Notes under the pieces: model-generated
What the model was told of the DNA's origin: nothing
The model's database searches: none
What the model saw: the letters and a program-made list of their open reading frames with translations, nothing else
In this document: positions 16,996 through 26,093 of the stretch, one piece after another
Numbering within the stretch: the first letter of the stretch is position 1
How the letters are laid out: the number at the start of each line of letters is the position of its first letter
Program-made: the position numbers and the translations under genes
NCBI GenBank assembly: GCA_028871815.1
Contig: JAGWMJ010000007.1
Span: 1-64,000 of the forward strand
DNA from: Armatimonadota bacterium
GTDB lineage: Bacteria > Armatimonadota > Chthonomonadetes > Chthonomonadales > Chthonomonadaceae
Direction of reading: 5' to 3'
Length of the DNA: 64,000 nt

Positions 16996-17969
16996 TGCTT
17001 TTTCCCCTGCGGCCTTGCCAGCACGTCGACCTCCGGCAGATCACCATCCAGCAGCTCCCGGCATACCGCTGCGTCGTCTCCGATTTGCCCCTTGAGCGCT
17101 TCCAGCGAATCAAACTTCTTCGCGGCTCGAATGCAGCGGACAAACCGGATATCCAGACGGGAGCCGTACAAGTCGCCGTCAAAGTCAAGCAGATGGAACT
17201 CCAGCGCTCGTCCCGCGCCGGGCACCGACGGCCGAGCTCCCAAACTTGCGGCTGCGGCCACGACTTCGCCGCTCTCCAGTCTCGCAGCGGCTGCATAGAT
17301 ACCGTCTGCCGGGGTTATCTGGCGCGCAGCGGGCAGCAGGTTGGCGGTTGGGTAGCCCAGGGTACGGCCGAGCTGCGCGCCACGAGTCACGGTGCCCGAG
17401 AGCACCCAGGCGTGGTTTAGAACGGCCTCGGCATCCCCGATGGCGCCGCGCATCAGCAGATTGCGGATACGTGAACTGCTCGCCGGTTCGTTCATCTCCA
17501 TCACAGGCTCCAATGCGTGGAGCACAAATCGGCGGGCGTTGGCCGCGGAGCAGAGCAAAGCGGTATCGCCGGCCCGATCTCGCCCAAAGCGGAAGCCCGA
17601 ACCGACCACCACGCTTCCGGCCCTCAGCCGGTTGACAAGCACGTCGTCGATAAACTGCTGCGGCGGTTGTGCGGCGAACCTGGCATCAAATGGCGCCACC
17701 ACCAGCCAATCGATACCGCAGTCCGCGATAAGGTCACGCTGCTGATCCGGCGTCGTAATCCGCCGCGGCGCCCGTTCCGGTGCCAACAGTTCAGCGGGAT
17801 GCCGGTCAAATGTGAATGCCACGGACTGCCGGCCATGGCTGCGGGCATCGGCAATGGCCGCTTTCAGGATGGCGCGATGGCCGATGTGGATGCCATCGAA
17901 CGTGCCCACGGCAACGGTGCTGGGTGACCAGCCGGCCGGTATCTCCTCCAGCGAACGCAGGACCCTCAT
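16992..17969 (-). CDS. ribF: Bifunctional riboflavin kinase/FAD synthetase RibF
   Basis: The 325-residue protein has the FMN-adenylyltransferase half ('VAVGTFDGIHIGHRAIL', 'FTFDRHPAELLAPERAP', 'SSSRIRNLLMRGAIGDAEAVLN') followed by the riboflavin kinase half ('GRTLGYPTANLLP', 'DGIYAAAARLESG', 'LEFHLLDFDGDLYGSRLDIRFVR'). It makes FMN and FAD from riboflavin. The start at 17969 shares ATGA with the truB stop, a common truB-ribF arrangement. No unusual residues noticed. Confidence 0.95.
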   Translation of the reverse strand: MRVLRSLEEIPAGWSPSTVAVGTFDGIHIGHRAILKAAIADARSHGRQSVAFTFDRHPAELLAPERAPRRITTPDQQRDLIADCGIDWLVVAPFDARFAAQPPQQFIDDVLVNRLRAGSVVVGSGFRFGRDRAGDTALLCSAANARRFVLHALEPVMEMNEPASSSRIRNLLMRGAIGDAEAVLNHAWVLSGTVTRGAQLGRTLGYPTANLLPAARQITPADGIYAAAARLESGEVVAAAASLGARPSVPGAGRALEFHLLDFDGDLYGSRLDIRFVRCIRAAKKFDSLEALKGQIGDDAAVCRELLDGDLPEVDVLARPQGKKQ

Positions 17970-18943
17970 ACTGCCGGCATAACCGTTTCCGGTAGAAGAT
18001 GGCCGGCACGACGTCGACAAACCGCGACCAGGCGGCCGGATCCACTCAGTGCGGCAACCGCTTCCTCGTCGGTTCCCGCGTCCGAAGCGGGCACGGCTCG
18101 GCCCACCATCAGCCGGCCCTCCGCCTCCTCGTCTACCATCTCAATCGGCATCATGCTTGCCACGGTCGCCAAGGGCAGCAGAGCGGATTCGGCCGCGCCC
18201 GGCCGCTCCAAATCCGGCAGCAAGGTCGATGTGGACAGCGTGAACGGGCCGTCTGCGGACCCGACCCATGTGCGGCGAAGCCCACTCATCACAGCCCCGC
18301 AACCCATCGCCTGCCCGATATCGTGCGCCAGCGTGCGGATGTAGACGCCGGACGAGCAGGTGACAATCAGCTCGGCCGTTGCATTCTCCCCCGGCGTGAA
18401 TGCCTCCAGAAGCAGCTCGGATATCTGCACGGATACCGGCGCGCGATCTACTTCGTCGCCGGCCCGGGCAAGCTCATACAACCGTACGCCGTTATGCCGC
18501 CTGGCCGAGACCATGGGCGGGATCTGGAGGATGGCGCCACGGAACGCCGGTAGCTGCCGTTCCAGGTCCTCGCGCCGCAGCGCGGCGGCGCTGCACCGGC
18601 GTAGAGCCACACCGGTGTTATCCTGCGTGTCCGTCTCGATGCCGAACGTGAACTCAGCACGATACTGTTTACGCCCGCTGGAGACATACCGCGCCAGTCT
18701 TGTGGCAGAACCAACGCAGAGTACCAGCACGCCCGTCGCCATCGGGTCCAGCGTGCCCGTGTGACCGATCCGTCGAAGATGCAATGCTCGGCGTAACGTG
18801 GCAACCACGTCGTGGCTGGTGATGCCGCCGGGTTTATCCACGACCAGGAAACCCGCCGGTGAGCTGCTGGGATGGTCTGCCGCGGCTGATGACGCACCAC
18901 CGCATCGCGGTGCAACAACGACGCCGAGTTCCGGTGCACTCAT
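17966..18943 (-). CDS. truB: tRNA pseudouridine(55) synthase TruB
   Basis: The 325-residue product contains the TruB catalytic motif 'HTGTLDPMATGVLVLCVGSATRL', whose Asp is the nucleophile. It also has 'KQYRAEFTFGIETDTQDNTG' and 'SCSSGVYIRTLAHDIG'. It isomerises U55 in the T-loop of tRNAs. The start at 18943 gives an ATGA overlap with the nrnA stop. The first 30 residues before 'GFLVVDKPGGITSHDVV' are poorly conserved, which is normal. Confidence 0.95.
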   Translation of the reverse strand: MSAPELGVVVAPRCGGASSAAADHPSSSPAGFLVVDKPGGITSHDVVATLRRALHLRRIGHTGTLDPMATGVLVLCVGSATRLARYVSSGRKQYRAEFTFGIETDTQDNTGVALRRCSAAALRREDLERQLPAFRGAILQIPPMVSARRHNGVRLYELARAGDEVDRAPVSVQISELLLEAFTPGENATAELIVTCSSGVYIRTLAHDIGQAMGCGAVMSGLRRTWVGSADGPFTLSTSTLLPDLERPGAAESALLPLATVASMMPIEMVDEEAEGRLMVGRAVPASDAGTDEEAVAALSGSGRLVAVCRRRAGHLLPETVMPAV

Positions 18944-19935
18944 CCGGTCTGCAGCCCACGTAGTTGGCGATGTGCCTCTTCCACCACCGCGGCGACCGCC
19001 GCTTCCAGTGGAGCGTCCAGTGTACATCCGGCTGCAAGGTGGTGACCGCCGCCGCCAAAAGCCTTCGCGACGGCGTTTACATCCGCGCCTTCCCTCGCGC
19101 GCAGGCTCACCCGGATCGAGCCTCCCGACAGCTCACGAAACAGTATGCCGATCGTGGCGCCACGCGTTGAGCGCACGACCGTGACAATCCCTTCCGTGTC
19201 GGCATCGGAGGCGTTCAGGTCGGTAAAATCGGACCGGCGGACGGCAGCCCAGACAACGGAACCATCCGGCGTGGATTGGATATCCGACAGCGCTCTGCCC
19301 AACAGCTTCAGGCTGCCCGGAGTTCGATCCTCAAACACACGCTCGCAAATCGGCGCCGGGTGGGCGCCCAGCGACTGCAGGATCGCAGCCAGTCGAAAGG
19401 TGCGCGGCTCGACCGCCGGATACCTGAAACCGCCGGTATCGGTGATAATGCCGGTCATCAGGCATTCAGCGATGGCCCTGCTGCGAAGAAGCCTGCCGCT
19501 GGCGCGCTCCAGGGCAACGATCAGGCGCCACGCCACCTCGGCGGTGGAGGCCGATTTCGCATCGACGAGCCGGATATCGCCGAATACACCGTCGGCCACA
19601 TGGTGATCGATATCAATAGTGGTTTTGGCCGACCGTACGGCCGGCATGACCGGCCCACCGATGCGTTCCAGCTTGCCCGCATCGCAAACGAGCGCGACGT
19701 CAAAATGGCGCTGGAGCGTGCGCGATTGCACCGTTGATGCCCCAGGCATCCAGCTATAGATATCGGGCACTCCGTCCGATGAGAGGGGCAGTGCGATGAT
19801 GCCAAGGCCGGTGAGCGCATGCGCGAGGCCGAGTATGGAGCCGATGGCGTCACCATCGGGGTTGGTATGGGTTGCAAGCACCACCGATCGCGATGCCAGA
19901 ATGGCCGCCACCGCACGCTGAAGGGCGGACGCCAT
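18940..19935 (-). CDS. nrnA: DHH/DHHA1 phosphoesterase, NrnA-like
   Basis: The 331-residue protein has 'LATHTNPDGDAIGS', 'CDAGKLERIG', the DHH motif in 'IDIDHHVADGVFGD', and the DHHA1 glycine-rich end 'AFGGGGHHLAAGCTL'. NrnA-type enzymes degrade nano-RNAs and dephosphorylate pAp, using manganese. The gene lies between rbfA and truB, the standard position in Terrabacteria. Its ATG overlaps the rbfA stop by one base (TGATG). Confidence 0.93.
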   Translation of the reverse strand: MASALQRAVAAILASRSVVLATHTNPDGDAIGSILGLAHALTGLGIIALPLSSDGVPDIYSWMPGASTVQSRTLQRHFDVALVCDAGKLERIGGPVMPAVRSAKTTIDIDHHVADGVFGDIRLVDAKSASTAEVAWRLIVALERASGRLLRSRAIAECLMTGIITDTGGFRYPAVEPRTFRLAAILQSLGAHPAPICERVFEDRTPGSLKLLGRALSDIQSTPDGSVVWAAVRRSDFTDLNASDADTEGIVTVVRSTRGATIGILFRELSGGSIRVSLRAREGADVNAVAKAFGGGGHHLAAGCTLDAPLEAAVAAVVEEAHRQLRGLQTG

Positions 19936-20321
19936 CAGACGGCGCCCTCACCGGGGGCAGATTCGTCCTCAAGCGGCGGCAGCTCGGCAGCAACCTGTTC
20001 CAGAATCCGGCGCATCCGCTCCGCATGCTCCATGCCTGCATCGAGCTGAAACCGGATTTCCGGCGCGACCCGGAGGTGGCTGTGACGCGTGAAGGCTCCG
20101 GCCAGCCGTCCGGCTACGGCGTTAAGCGCATGAAGCGCCGCCGCCCTTGCGGCATCATCGCCCATCACGGTAACGGCAACTCTGGCGTGACGCAGGTCTC
20201 GGGAGATTTCCGCGCCCGTGATGGTGACAAACACGAGACGAGGATCCCGTAGATCCCGATGAATCATTTCGCTGAGGTCGCGAATGAGCGCGTTTTGAAT
20301 CCGTTCCTGACGCAGTGTCAC
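19935..20321 (-). CDS. rbfA: 30S ribosome-binding factor RbfA
   Basis: The 128-residue protein shows the KH-like RbfA pattern: 'RQERIQNALIRDLSEMIHRDLRDPRL', 'VFVTITGAEISRDLRHARVAVTVMG' and 'HLRVAPEIRFQLDAGMEHAERM'. RbfA assists late maturation of the 30S subunit and 16S rRNA 5' processing. The length is normal. It starts 55 bases after ylxP ends, the only sizeable gap in the distal half of the operon. Confidence 0.93.
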   Translation of the reverse strand: MTLRQERIQNALIRDLSEMIHRDLRDPRLVFVTITGAEISRDLRHARVAVTVMGDDAARAAALHALNAVAGRLAGAFTRHSHLRVAPEIRFQLDAGMEHAERMRRILEQVAAELPPLEDESAPGEGAV

Positions 20322-20376
20322 CGCGGTTTACAGCCTTTCCGTGCAGCCCGCTCTTTCGCCGGGGGTGGTGCGCATA

Positions 20377-20667
20377 TCAGTCGATCTCACGATCCACACG
20401 GACCACCGCGAGCTCCGGCACGGCGTCAAAACACTCCACGATCTTTTGAAGGGTCGACTCGACGACGCGACCACTGTTGCTGACGCACGCTACGGCAATT
20501 TCCGCCTGCTGCCACGCGTCGTTGTGAGCGACCTCGCTCACCGAAACGTTGAACCGCTGCCGGAGGCGCCGGATCAGGCCGCTAATAACGCTGCGCTTAT
20601 CCTTGAGCGAGTGCGCCATCGGAATACGGCACTCCACAGTCAGCAGGCCTACGACCGCGCGTGGCAC
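20377..20667 (-). CDS. ylxP: YlxP/DUF503 family protein
   Basis: The 96-residue product matches the DUF503 family: 'VVGLLTVECRIPMAHSLKDKRSVISGLIRRLRQRFNVSVSEV' followed by 'WQQAEIAVACVSN'. YlxP proteins are small ferredoxin-like proteins encoded between infB and rbfA in many Gram-positive and related phyla. A role in ribosome assembly or RNA binding is suspected from context. The gene begins six bases after the infB stop. Confidence 0.93.
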   Translation of the reverse strand: MPRAVVGLLTVECRIPMAHSLKDKRSVISGLIRRLRQRFNVSVSEVAHNDAWQQAEIAVACVSNSGRVVESTLQKIVECFDAVPELAVVRVDREID

Positions 20668-20673
20668 CGGTTG

Positions 20674-22620
20674 CTAGTCGCGTTCCACCACGCGGACCTC
20701 GAAGCACTCCACCACATCGCCCTCCTGCACGTCGTTCCAATCGACCACGGTGATTCCACATTCGAAGCCCTGGGCGATATCCCGGACATCCTCCTTGATG
20801 TGCCGCAGGCTGTCGATCCTACCGGCATGCACAAGCTCACCGGCCCGCAGAATGCGCGCCTCGGCGCCCCGGACGATTTTGCCTTCCGAGACATAACTTC
20901 CGGCGATGTAGACGCCACGAGGCGTATGGAACACCTTGCGTACCAGAGCCTTGCCAAGCTCGAACTCCTGGGTAATCGGCTCCAGCCGGCCCTTCAACAG
21001 CCGGTCGAGGTCCTCGACCAGTTCGTAAATGAGCGTGTACGTGCGGATTTCGGTTCGGTTACGCTGCGCCAGCTTGCGTGAGGCGGCGTCCGGCATGCTG
21101 TTGAAACCGATGATTATGGCGCCGGTTGCTTCGGCGAGAATCGCGTCCGCTTCGGTAATTCCACCCACACCGCTGTGCTTGACGACGGCGCGGATTACCT
21201 CCTCGCCTTCCACCTGCTCCATCTCGTTGAGTTGGGCCAGTACGGCTTCCAGGCTCCCGTGAACATCGGCCTTCACGATCACATTGAGGTCACTGTTACC
21301 GGCCTCATCGGCGCGCTTAAAGAGATCGGTCAGCGAGCCGTGCTGCGCCGGGGTAAGCCGCTCTTCGCGCTGTTGGTTGCTCCGGCGTTCCGCGGTAGTT
21401 CGCGCCTCCCGCTCGTTCTTCACCACCTCAAGGGTATCACCGGCCTGGGGCGCAGCGTTAAGGCCGATGATCTCCACGGGAGTTGAGGGCGTGGCACGGT
21501 CGAGGCGTTCGAACCGTTCATTCGTCATGGCGCGCACTTTGCCCCACGACGAGCCGGCCACGACTGCATCGCTCTGCTTCAATGTACCGCCTTGAACCAA
21601 AACTGTAGCTACCGCGCCACGACCCGTTTCTACCCGCGACTCTATAATGGTTCCTGTGGCATCGCCACCATATTCCGCTTTCAGTTCCTGCACTTCCGCA
21701 ACCAGCAGGATGTACTCCAGCAACTCCGGCACGCCGGCGCCGGTTTTGGCAGAAACAAGAACGGCCGGTGTGGTGCCACCATAATCCTCCACAACCACGT
21801 TCCGCTCGGTCAGTTGAGTCTTCACGCGATCGGGGTTGGCATCCGGCAGGTCGGACTTGTTAACGGCAACAATGATCGGTACTCCGGCTGCCTGAGCGTG
21901 ATTGATGGCTTCGTCCGTCTGGGGCATCAAGCCATCGTCCGCAGCAACCACCAGCACCACGATATCGGTCACCGAAGCGCCACGGGCGCGCATGGCGGTA
22001 AACGCCTTATGACCTGGAGTATCGATAAATGTAATCTTGCGCTTCTCGCCGTCGTGTTCCACTTCTACCTGGTAGGCGCCAATGTGCTGCGTGATGCCTC
22101 CAAATTCGCCACCCGCAACGTTGGCCTTTCGGATCGTATCGAGCAGCGTGGTCTTGCCGTGGTCCACGTGGCCCATCACGGTAACCACGGGTGGCCGCGT
22201 CTGCGCCTCGGCGCCAGCGCCATGCCGTCGAGCCATCTGCCTTGACTTCGGGGGAACCTTGAACTTGATAGCAGCGCCACATTCGGCTGCCAGGCGCTCT
22301 GCCGTTGAATCGGTGAGTTTCTGATTGATGCTCACCAGTTCGCCCATGGCGATAAAGCGCGCTTGTGCGTCTGCGGGCGACAGCCCGAGTGCGATTGCGA
22401 GTTCGGGTAAAGCAGGATCGTGGCTCACCTCAACGGTCTTTTTCACCACTACGGCTTTGCCGAGCAAGGCGCGAACGGTATTGGCTGTCTCCAGGTCCAG
22501 CATGGCTGTGAGCCCCTGCGCCTGCACGCCCAAATCGTGCAGCTGCAGAAGCAGCTCGGCATGCGTCATTTTAAGTTCGCGCGCCAGGTCTGTCAGTCGA
22601 GTTCCTGCCATCACCGTCAT
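20674..22620 (-). CDS. infB: Translation initiation factor IF-2
   Basis: The 648-residue GTPase has a short IF2-N domain ('[25 protein letters not shown]'), then the G domain with G1 'GHVDHGKT' at about residue 150, 'DTPGHKAF', 'NKSD' and 'SAK'. Domains II-IV follow, ending '[21 protein letters not shown]'. It delivers fMet-tRNA to the 30S subunit. It is short for the family because the usual long, low-complexity N-terminal region is missing. The start at 22620 is favoured by its ATGA overlap with the ylxR stop; a second ATG lies nine bases on. Confidence 0.96.
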   Translation of the reverse strand: MTVMAGTRLTDLARELKMTHAELLLQLHDLGVQAQGLTAMLDLETANTVRALLGKAVVVKKTVEVSHDPALPELAIALGLSPADAQARFIAMGELVSINQKLTDSTAERLAAECGAAIKFKVPPKSRQMARRHGAGAEAQTRPPVVTVMGHVDHGKTTLLDTIRKANVAGGEFGGITQHIGAYQVEVEHDGEKRKITFIDTPGHKAFTAMRARGASVTDIVVLVVAADDGLMPQTDEAINHAQAAGVPIIVAVNKSDLPDANPDRVKTQLTERNVVVEDYGGTTPAVLVSAKTGAGVPELLEYILLVAEVQELKAEYGGDATGTIIESRVETGRGAVATVLVQGGTLKQSDAVVAGSSWGKVRAMTNERFERLDRATPSTPVEIIGLNAAPQAGDTLEVVKNEREARTTAERRSNQQREERLTPAQHGSLTDLFKRADEAGNSDLNVIVKADVHGSLEAVLAQLNEMEQVEGEEVIRAVVKHSGVGGITEADAILAEATGAIIIGFNSMPDAASRKLAQRNRTEIRTYTLIYELVEDLDRLLKGRLEPITQEFELGKALVRKVFHTPRGVYIAGSYVSEGKIVRGAEARILRAGELVHAGRIDSLRHIKEDVRDIAQGFECGITVVDWNDVQEGDVVECFEVRVVERD

Positions 22621-22907
22621 GCGGTCTCTCCCTCGTCGATCGTACTTGCAGCGGCCCGCAGCAGAGCTTCGAACAACTCCGGCGCCAGCTTCTGCGTTTT
22701 CAGCGCCTTTTCGAACCGCCGCTGCTTCTGTGCGAGGCTGATACACCGTGTGTCCGGACATATCCACGCTCCGCGGCCGTTCTGCTTCTTTGTTGCGTCA
22801 AACACAATGATACCGTCGGTATGCAGCACCACGCGCAGGAGTCGGGGTTTGGGCTGCGTGGCGCGGCATGCTGCGCACGTGCGTATCGGTGTGTGCCGGG
22901 TCTTCAT
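22617..22907 (-). CDS. ylxR: YlxR (DUF448) RNA-binding protein
   Basis: The 96-residue protein carries the YlxR signature 'TPIRTCAACRATQPKPRLLRVV' and the 'NGRGAWICPDTRCISLAQKQRRFEKAL' segment. YlxR is a small protein encoded between nusA and infB in many bacteria and implicated in RNA binding or ribosome-related regulation. It is separated from nusA by an unusually long 265-base, hairpin-rich spacer, but overlaps infB by four bases. Confidence 0.93.
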   Translation of the reverse strand: MKTRHTPIRTCAACRATQPKPRLLRVVLHTDGIIVFDATKKQNGRGAWICPDTRCISLAQKQRRFEKALKTQKLAPELFEALLRAAASTIDEGETA

Positions 22908-22993
22908 GGGAATGCAGTTGCGCCGAAGTCGGGCTGGTGGCGGGTGGCGCCGGGTTGCAGCGGGCCGTGGCCGAGCCGATTGGCGGTTCTAAA

Positions 22994-23053
22994 CCGAAGC
23001 GGGGCTGCTTCGGAGCCGGCCGATGAGGAGGAAACGACGGGCTGATCAGCCCG
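22994..23053 (-). repeat. Two perfect inverted repeats in the nusA-ylxR spacer
   Basis: The first is CCGAAGC-GGGGCT-GCTTCGG (22994-23013), a 7-bp stem with a 6-base loop. The second is the 16-bp palindrome CGGGCTGA/TCAGCCCG (23038-23053). On the minus (transcribed) strand the second is followed only by TCGTTTCC, a weak U-tract. They could be a weak terminator, an RNase site or an mRNA-stabilising structure between nusA and ylxR. No coding frame of 60 codons or more was found on the minus strand of this spacer. Confidence 0.5.
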
Positions 23054-23172
23054 GCATTGTGGTCTACTTCATCGCCGCACTCCGTGGCAGGCGCCCGCGC
23101 GGCTCCGCCTTTCGGCGAGGCTACTCACGCGCGTTCATCCGCAGTTCTCTCCCATCTTTGTCCTATTTCCCT

Positions 23173-24339
23173 TCACTCTGCAGGCACGATGCCGGCTGCG
23201 AGGGGCTCCTCGCCCAACTTGGTCGAGTTCACGTCCAGGCCTTCTTCATCGCTACCGACCGGTTCTGCGCGGGTCGCCGCCATTAAAGCAGCGCGGGCCA
23301 CCTGCTGCTCGCTCCGAATGTCGATACGCCAGCCCGTCAGCCGCGCCGCGAGCCGAACGTTCTGTCCGGCGCGACCGATTGCCAGCGAAAGCTGACTATC
23401 GGGCACCACGACGAATGCGCTGTGCTGGTCTTCATCCACGGTCACCTTAACGGCCTTGGCGGGGGATAGTGCTTCCGCGATGAAGGAGCCGGCATCGGCG
23501 CTCCACCGAACGATGTCGACCTTCTCGTCGTACAGCTCGTTTACTACCGCCTGAACGCGCGTGCCACGATGGCCCACACAGGCTCCGACCGGGTCGACCT
23601 TGTCATCGTTGCTGCCCACGGCGATCTTGGAGCGCGCGCCGGGCTCACGGGCAACGCTCTTGATCGCCACGATGCCATCTGCGATCTCCGGCACTTCCAA
23701 TTCAAACAGCCGGCGGATGAGGCTGGGATGCGTACGCGATACGATGCCTTGCGGGCCCTTCTGCGAATCGCGCGCCTCAACTACGTACACCTTGATCCGA
23801 TCGTTAAAGCGATACGGCTCGCTCTCCACCTGCTCCGGCTGTGGGAGAAGCGCCTCCAGGCGGTCGAAGTTTACAACAATGTTGCGCCCTTCACGGCGCT
23901 GCACGGTAACGGTGATGATCTCGCCAACACGGCGCTCGAATTCATCGAAGCTCTTTTTGCGCTCGGTTTCACGGATCTTTTGGACAACCACCTGCTTCAC
24001 GGTTTGGGCAGCGATGCGACCCATGTTGCCGGGATCCACGCTGAATCGGATCGTGGCCCCCACTTCAATCCCCGGCTGGGTTTTGCGTGCCTCGGCTAGC
24101 GTGATCTCCACGGTGTCATCGGTAACTTCCTCGACGACGAGCTTCTCGCAATAGACGTCGAAGGGTGGTTCCGTCCGGCGGGTCTGATCGATATGAACCT
24201 TGATTTCGCCGGGTGCTGAACTGTTCTTTTTAAATGCGGTCGCCAGCGCTATCTCAACGGTCTCAATCAGGGTGTCGAGCGGCATCTCCTTCTCTTTAGC
24301 GATTTGCTGCAGTGCCTCTATAAATTCGCCGTTCATCAT
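23173..24339 (-). CDS. nusA: Transcription termination/antitermination factor NusA
   Basis: The 388-residue protein has the NusA order. The N-terminal RNA-polymerase-binding domain ('FIEALQQIAKEKEMPLDTLIETVEIALATAF') is followed by the S1 domain ('GEIITVTVQRREGRNIVVNFDRLEALLP') and KH1/KH2 with 'DPVGACVGHRGTRVQAVVNEL' and 'LSLAIGRAGQNVRLAARLTGW'. It lacks the acidic C-terminal repeats of proteobacterial NusA, as usual outside that group. Adjacent ATGs at 24339 and 24336 follow a GAGGGTGGGG site. The gene lies behind its own promoter and a leader terminator. Confidence 0.96.
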   Translation of the reverse strand: MMNGEFIEALQQIAKEKEMPLDTLIETVEIALATAFKKNSSAPGEIKVHIDQTRRTEPPFDVYCEKLVVEEVTDDTVEITLAEARKTQPGIEVGATIRFSVDPGNMGRIAAQTVKQVVVQKIRETERKKSFDEFERRVGEIITVTVQRREGRNIVVNFDRLEALLPQPEQVESEPYRFNDRIKVYVVEARDSQKGPQGIVSRTHPSLIRRLFELEVPEIADGIVAIKSVAREPGARSKIAVGSNDDKVDPVGACVGHRGTRVQAVVNELYDEKVDIVRWSADAGSFIAEALSPAKAVKVTVDEDQHSAFVVVPDSQLSLAIGRAGQNVRLAARLTGWRIDIRSEQQVARAALMAATRAEPVGSDEEGLDVNSTKLGEEPLAAGIVPAE

Positions 24340-24390
24340 CCGCTGCCCCACCCTCTTTATGTGCGTCGCCAAACGCCGCCGACCACCTAA

Positions 24391-24421
24391 GATAGAAAAA
24401 GAGCGGGCGGCGACCCGCTCT
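24391..24421 (-). terminator. Intrinsic terminator in the nusA leader (candidate attenuator)
   Basis: On the minus strand an 8-bp stem AGAGCGGG/CCCGCTCT with loop TCGCCG (24400-24421) is followed directly by TTTTTCTATC. It lies between the nusA promoter and the nusA start and no minus-strand gene lies upstream, so it cannot be the end of a preceding gene. Read-through control of the nusA operon is the simplest use. Confidence 0.75.
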
Positions 24422-24451
24422 CCACGGCCAACCGTGATAGAACTTGACGAG

Positions 24452-24481
24452 AGTATAGCACAGCCTCGGACCAAAAGACAA
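24452..24481 (-). promoter_or_regulatory. Sigma-70-type promoter for the nusA operon
   Basis: On the minus strand TTGTCT (24476-24481) and TATACT (24452-24457) are separated by 18 bases. The predicted start near 24445 is about 25 bases before the leader hairpin and about 105 bases before the nusA ATG. It is the only good promoter match upstream of the operon. The rest of 24482-24717 holds a weak plus-strand TATACT at 24590-24595 that might serve ccmA. Confidence 0.65.
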
Positions 24482-24717
24482 TTCGGTGGACCGCCTGGGA
24501 AGCGGCGCCTGGCGCGCCACCTGCCGTGCACCACGCACGGCCGGCGTACCGAAACGTCGCGGTGGTGAGCCACGCCGGCACTGCGAAGGTATACTGCGAG
24601 TTGGCCGGACTCGGGGCAAACGCGCCCTCACCCTGCGCCTGGCCGAGCGCTGGGCGCTCGTGCCGGGCTCTTGCAAATTTGCAGAACGCAAACCAACAAA
24701 CGGCAGAATCCGGGCCG

Positions 24718-25344
24718 ATGATCCGGCTTGACGGCGTTGGCCGCAGGTTCGGCAAGCGTGAGGTGTTCCGTTCGGTATCGCTTTCGGCGCTACCCGGCGA
24801 GGTGATTGCGTTCACCGGCGCTAACGGTTCCGGCAAAAGCACGCTACTCCGCATTATTGCCGGACTTCTGCCTCCCACAAGCGGCGCATGCCGGTTTACC
24901 ATTCATGCGGCCGACGTGCCGGCAATTCAGCGGCGGCGCCATTTAGGATACGTTGCGCCGGATTACAGCCTCTACCGTGATCTGACCGGCACGGAAAACA
25001 TCCGCCTGTTTGCCGATTTGCGTGGCCGCCCACTCAATCGTGACGAGATTCGTGAGCTGCTCCTCCGAACGGGACTGCGTGGACGTGGCCGCGATATGGT
25101 GGCGACTTACTCCAGCGGAATGCGCCAGCGCCTGAAGTACGCATGTGCATTGGCGGTAGATCCGGCCGTGTTGCTTTTGGACGAGCCTGGCGCCAATCTC
25201 GACACCGCAGGCTCAGAGATGGTGCGGACGATGATCGAAGCACATCGCTCCCGCGTGGGAGGCGGCATCACCCTGCTGGCTACCAACGAGCATTCGGAGG
25301 TGGAATGGGCGGATCGAGCCATAGCGCTGACGCAGGCGGTCTGA
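24718..25344 (+). CDS. ccmA: Heme/cytochrome c maturation ABC ATPase CcmA
   Basis: The 208-residue ATPase has Walker A 'GANGSGKST', signature 'YSSGMRQRLKYA' and Walker B 'VLLLDEPGANLD'. The length and position before ccmB identify it as CcmA. With CcmB, CcmC and CcmD it drives release of holo-CcmE in the inner membrane. The ATG at 24718 begins exactly at the family N terminus ('MIRLDGVGRRFGKREVF'). It overlaps ccmB by one base (TGATG). Confidence 0.93.
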   Translation: MIRLDGVGRRFGKREVFRSVSLSALPGEVIAFTGANGSGKSTLLRIIAGLLPPTSGACRFTIHAADVPAIQRRRHLGYVAPDYSLYRDLTGTENIRLFADLRGRPLNRDEIRELLLRTGLRGRGRDMVATYSSGMRQRLKYACALAVDPAVLLLDEPGANLDTAGSEMVRTMIEAHRSRVGGGITLLATNEHSEVEWADRAIALTQAV

Positions 25345-26093
25345 TGCACGGAGCCGCGCGTGAATGGCGACAGCCGACATGGGCGGCTTCGGCATGGGCC
25401 GTCTTTCGCAAAGACGTGAGGTCGGAGCTTCGCTCGCGCGTGGCGCTCAGCGCGATGGGGGTTTTCTGCCTCTCAGCCCTGTTCCTCATCGCCCTGGCAA
25501 CCGCTCCCCTGCAGAGCGTGTACCTTTCGTCGGCTGACGGCAGCGCTGCACGCAGCGCATGGTCGCCCGAGAGCCGATTTGGCCTGATGTGGGTCCTGCT
25601 GTGCTTCGCCGCGTTCGTTGGGCTGGGTCACTCCTTTGTATCGGAGGAGGATGCCGGGACCGCTACACCCCTGCGCATGGCCTGCACCGCAGAGGCCGTT
25701 TATGCCGGCAAGCTCGCGGTAAACGCGGCGATCATGGCCGGCGCCGCACTGCTCGTAATACCCTCCTACTGTCTTGTATGCGGCCTTGGAGTTGGCGACC
25801 CCATACGGTTCACGCTTGCCGCTGGAACGGGATGTGCCGGGCTCGCGGCCTCCGCGACGATTGTCGGCGCACTGGCGGCGCGCGCCCGGGGAGCCACCGG
25901 GCTCTTCAGCGCGCTTGGCTTGCCGCTTGCGGTAGTGTTTTTGATGCTGCTGCAGAACTGCGCTGCCGCCATCTATGCCGATCTACCACTGATTCAGGCA
26001 GTGAGGGCTATCGGGGGACTGGTAAGCTATGTAGTGCTTCTGGTCGCAGTTTCGGCGCTGGTATTTCGATATGTTTGGGAGGACGCCCTGTGA
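25344..26093 (+). CDS. ccmB: Heme exporter permease CcmB
   Basis: The 249-residue protein has about six hydrophobic helices. The N terminus 'AVFRKDVRSELRSRVALSAMGVFCLSALFLIAL' and the 'SFVSEEDAGTATPLRMA' loop are typical of CcmB. It is the membrane partner of CcmA. The ATG at 25344 is set by the one-base overlap with ccmA; the upstream open frame lies inside ccmA and is spurious. The end overlaps the ccmC GTG by four bases (GTGA). Confidence 0.92.
   Translation: MHGAAREWRQPTWAASAWAVFRKDVRSELRSRVALSAMGVFCLSALFLIALATAPLQSVYLSSADGSAARSAWSPESRFGLMWVLLCFAAFVGLGHSFVSEEDAGTATPLRMACTAEAVYAGKLAVNAAIMAGAALLVIPSYCLVCGLGVGDPIRFTLAAGTGCAGLAASATIVGALAARARGATGLFSALGLPLAVVFLMLLQNCAAAIYADLPLIQAVRAIGGLVSYVVLLVAVSALVFRYVWEDAL

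Noticed and set aside
25559-26089. Upstream extension of the ccmC frame
   Set aside because: It lies inside ccmB in another frame; the GTGA overlap marks the true start at 26090.
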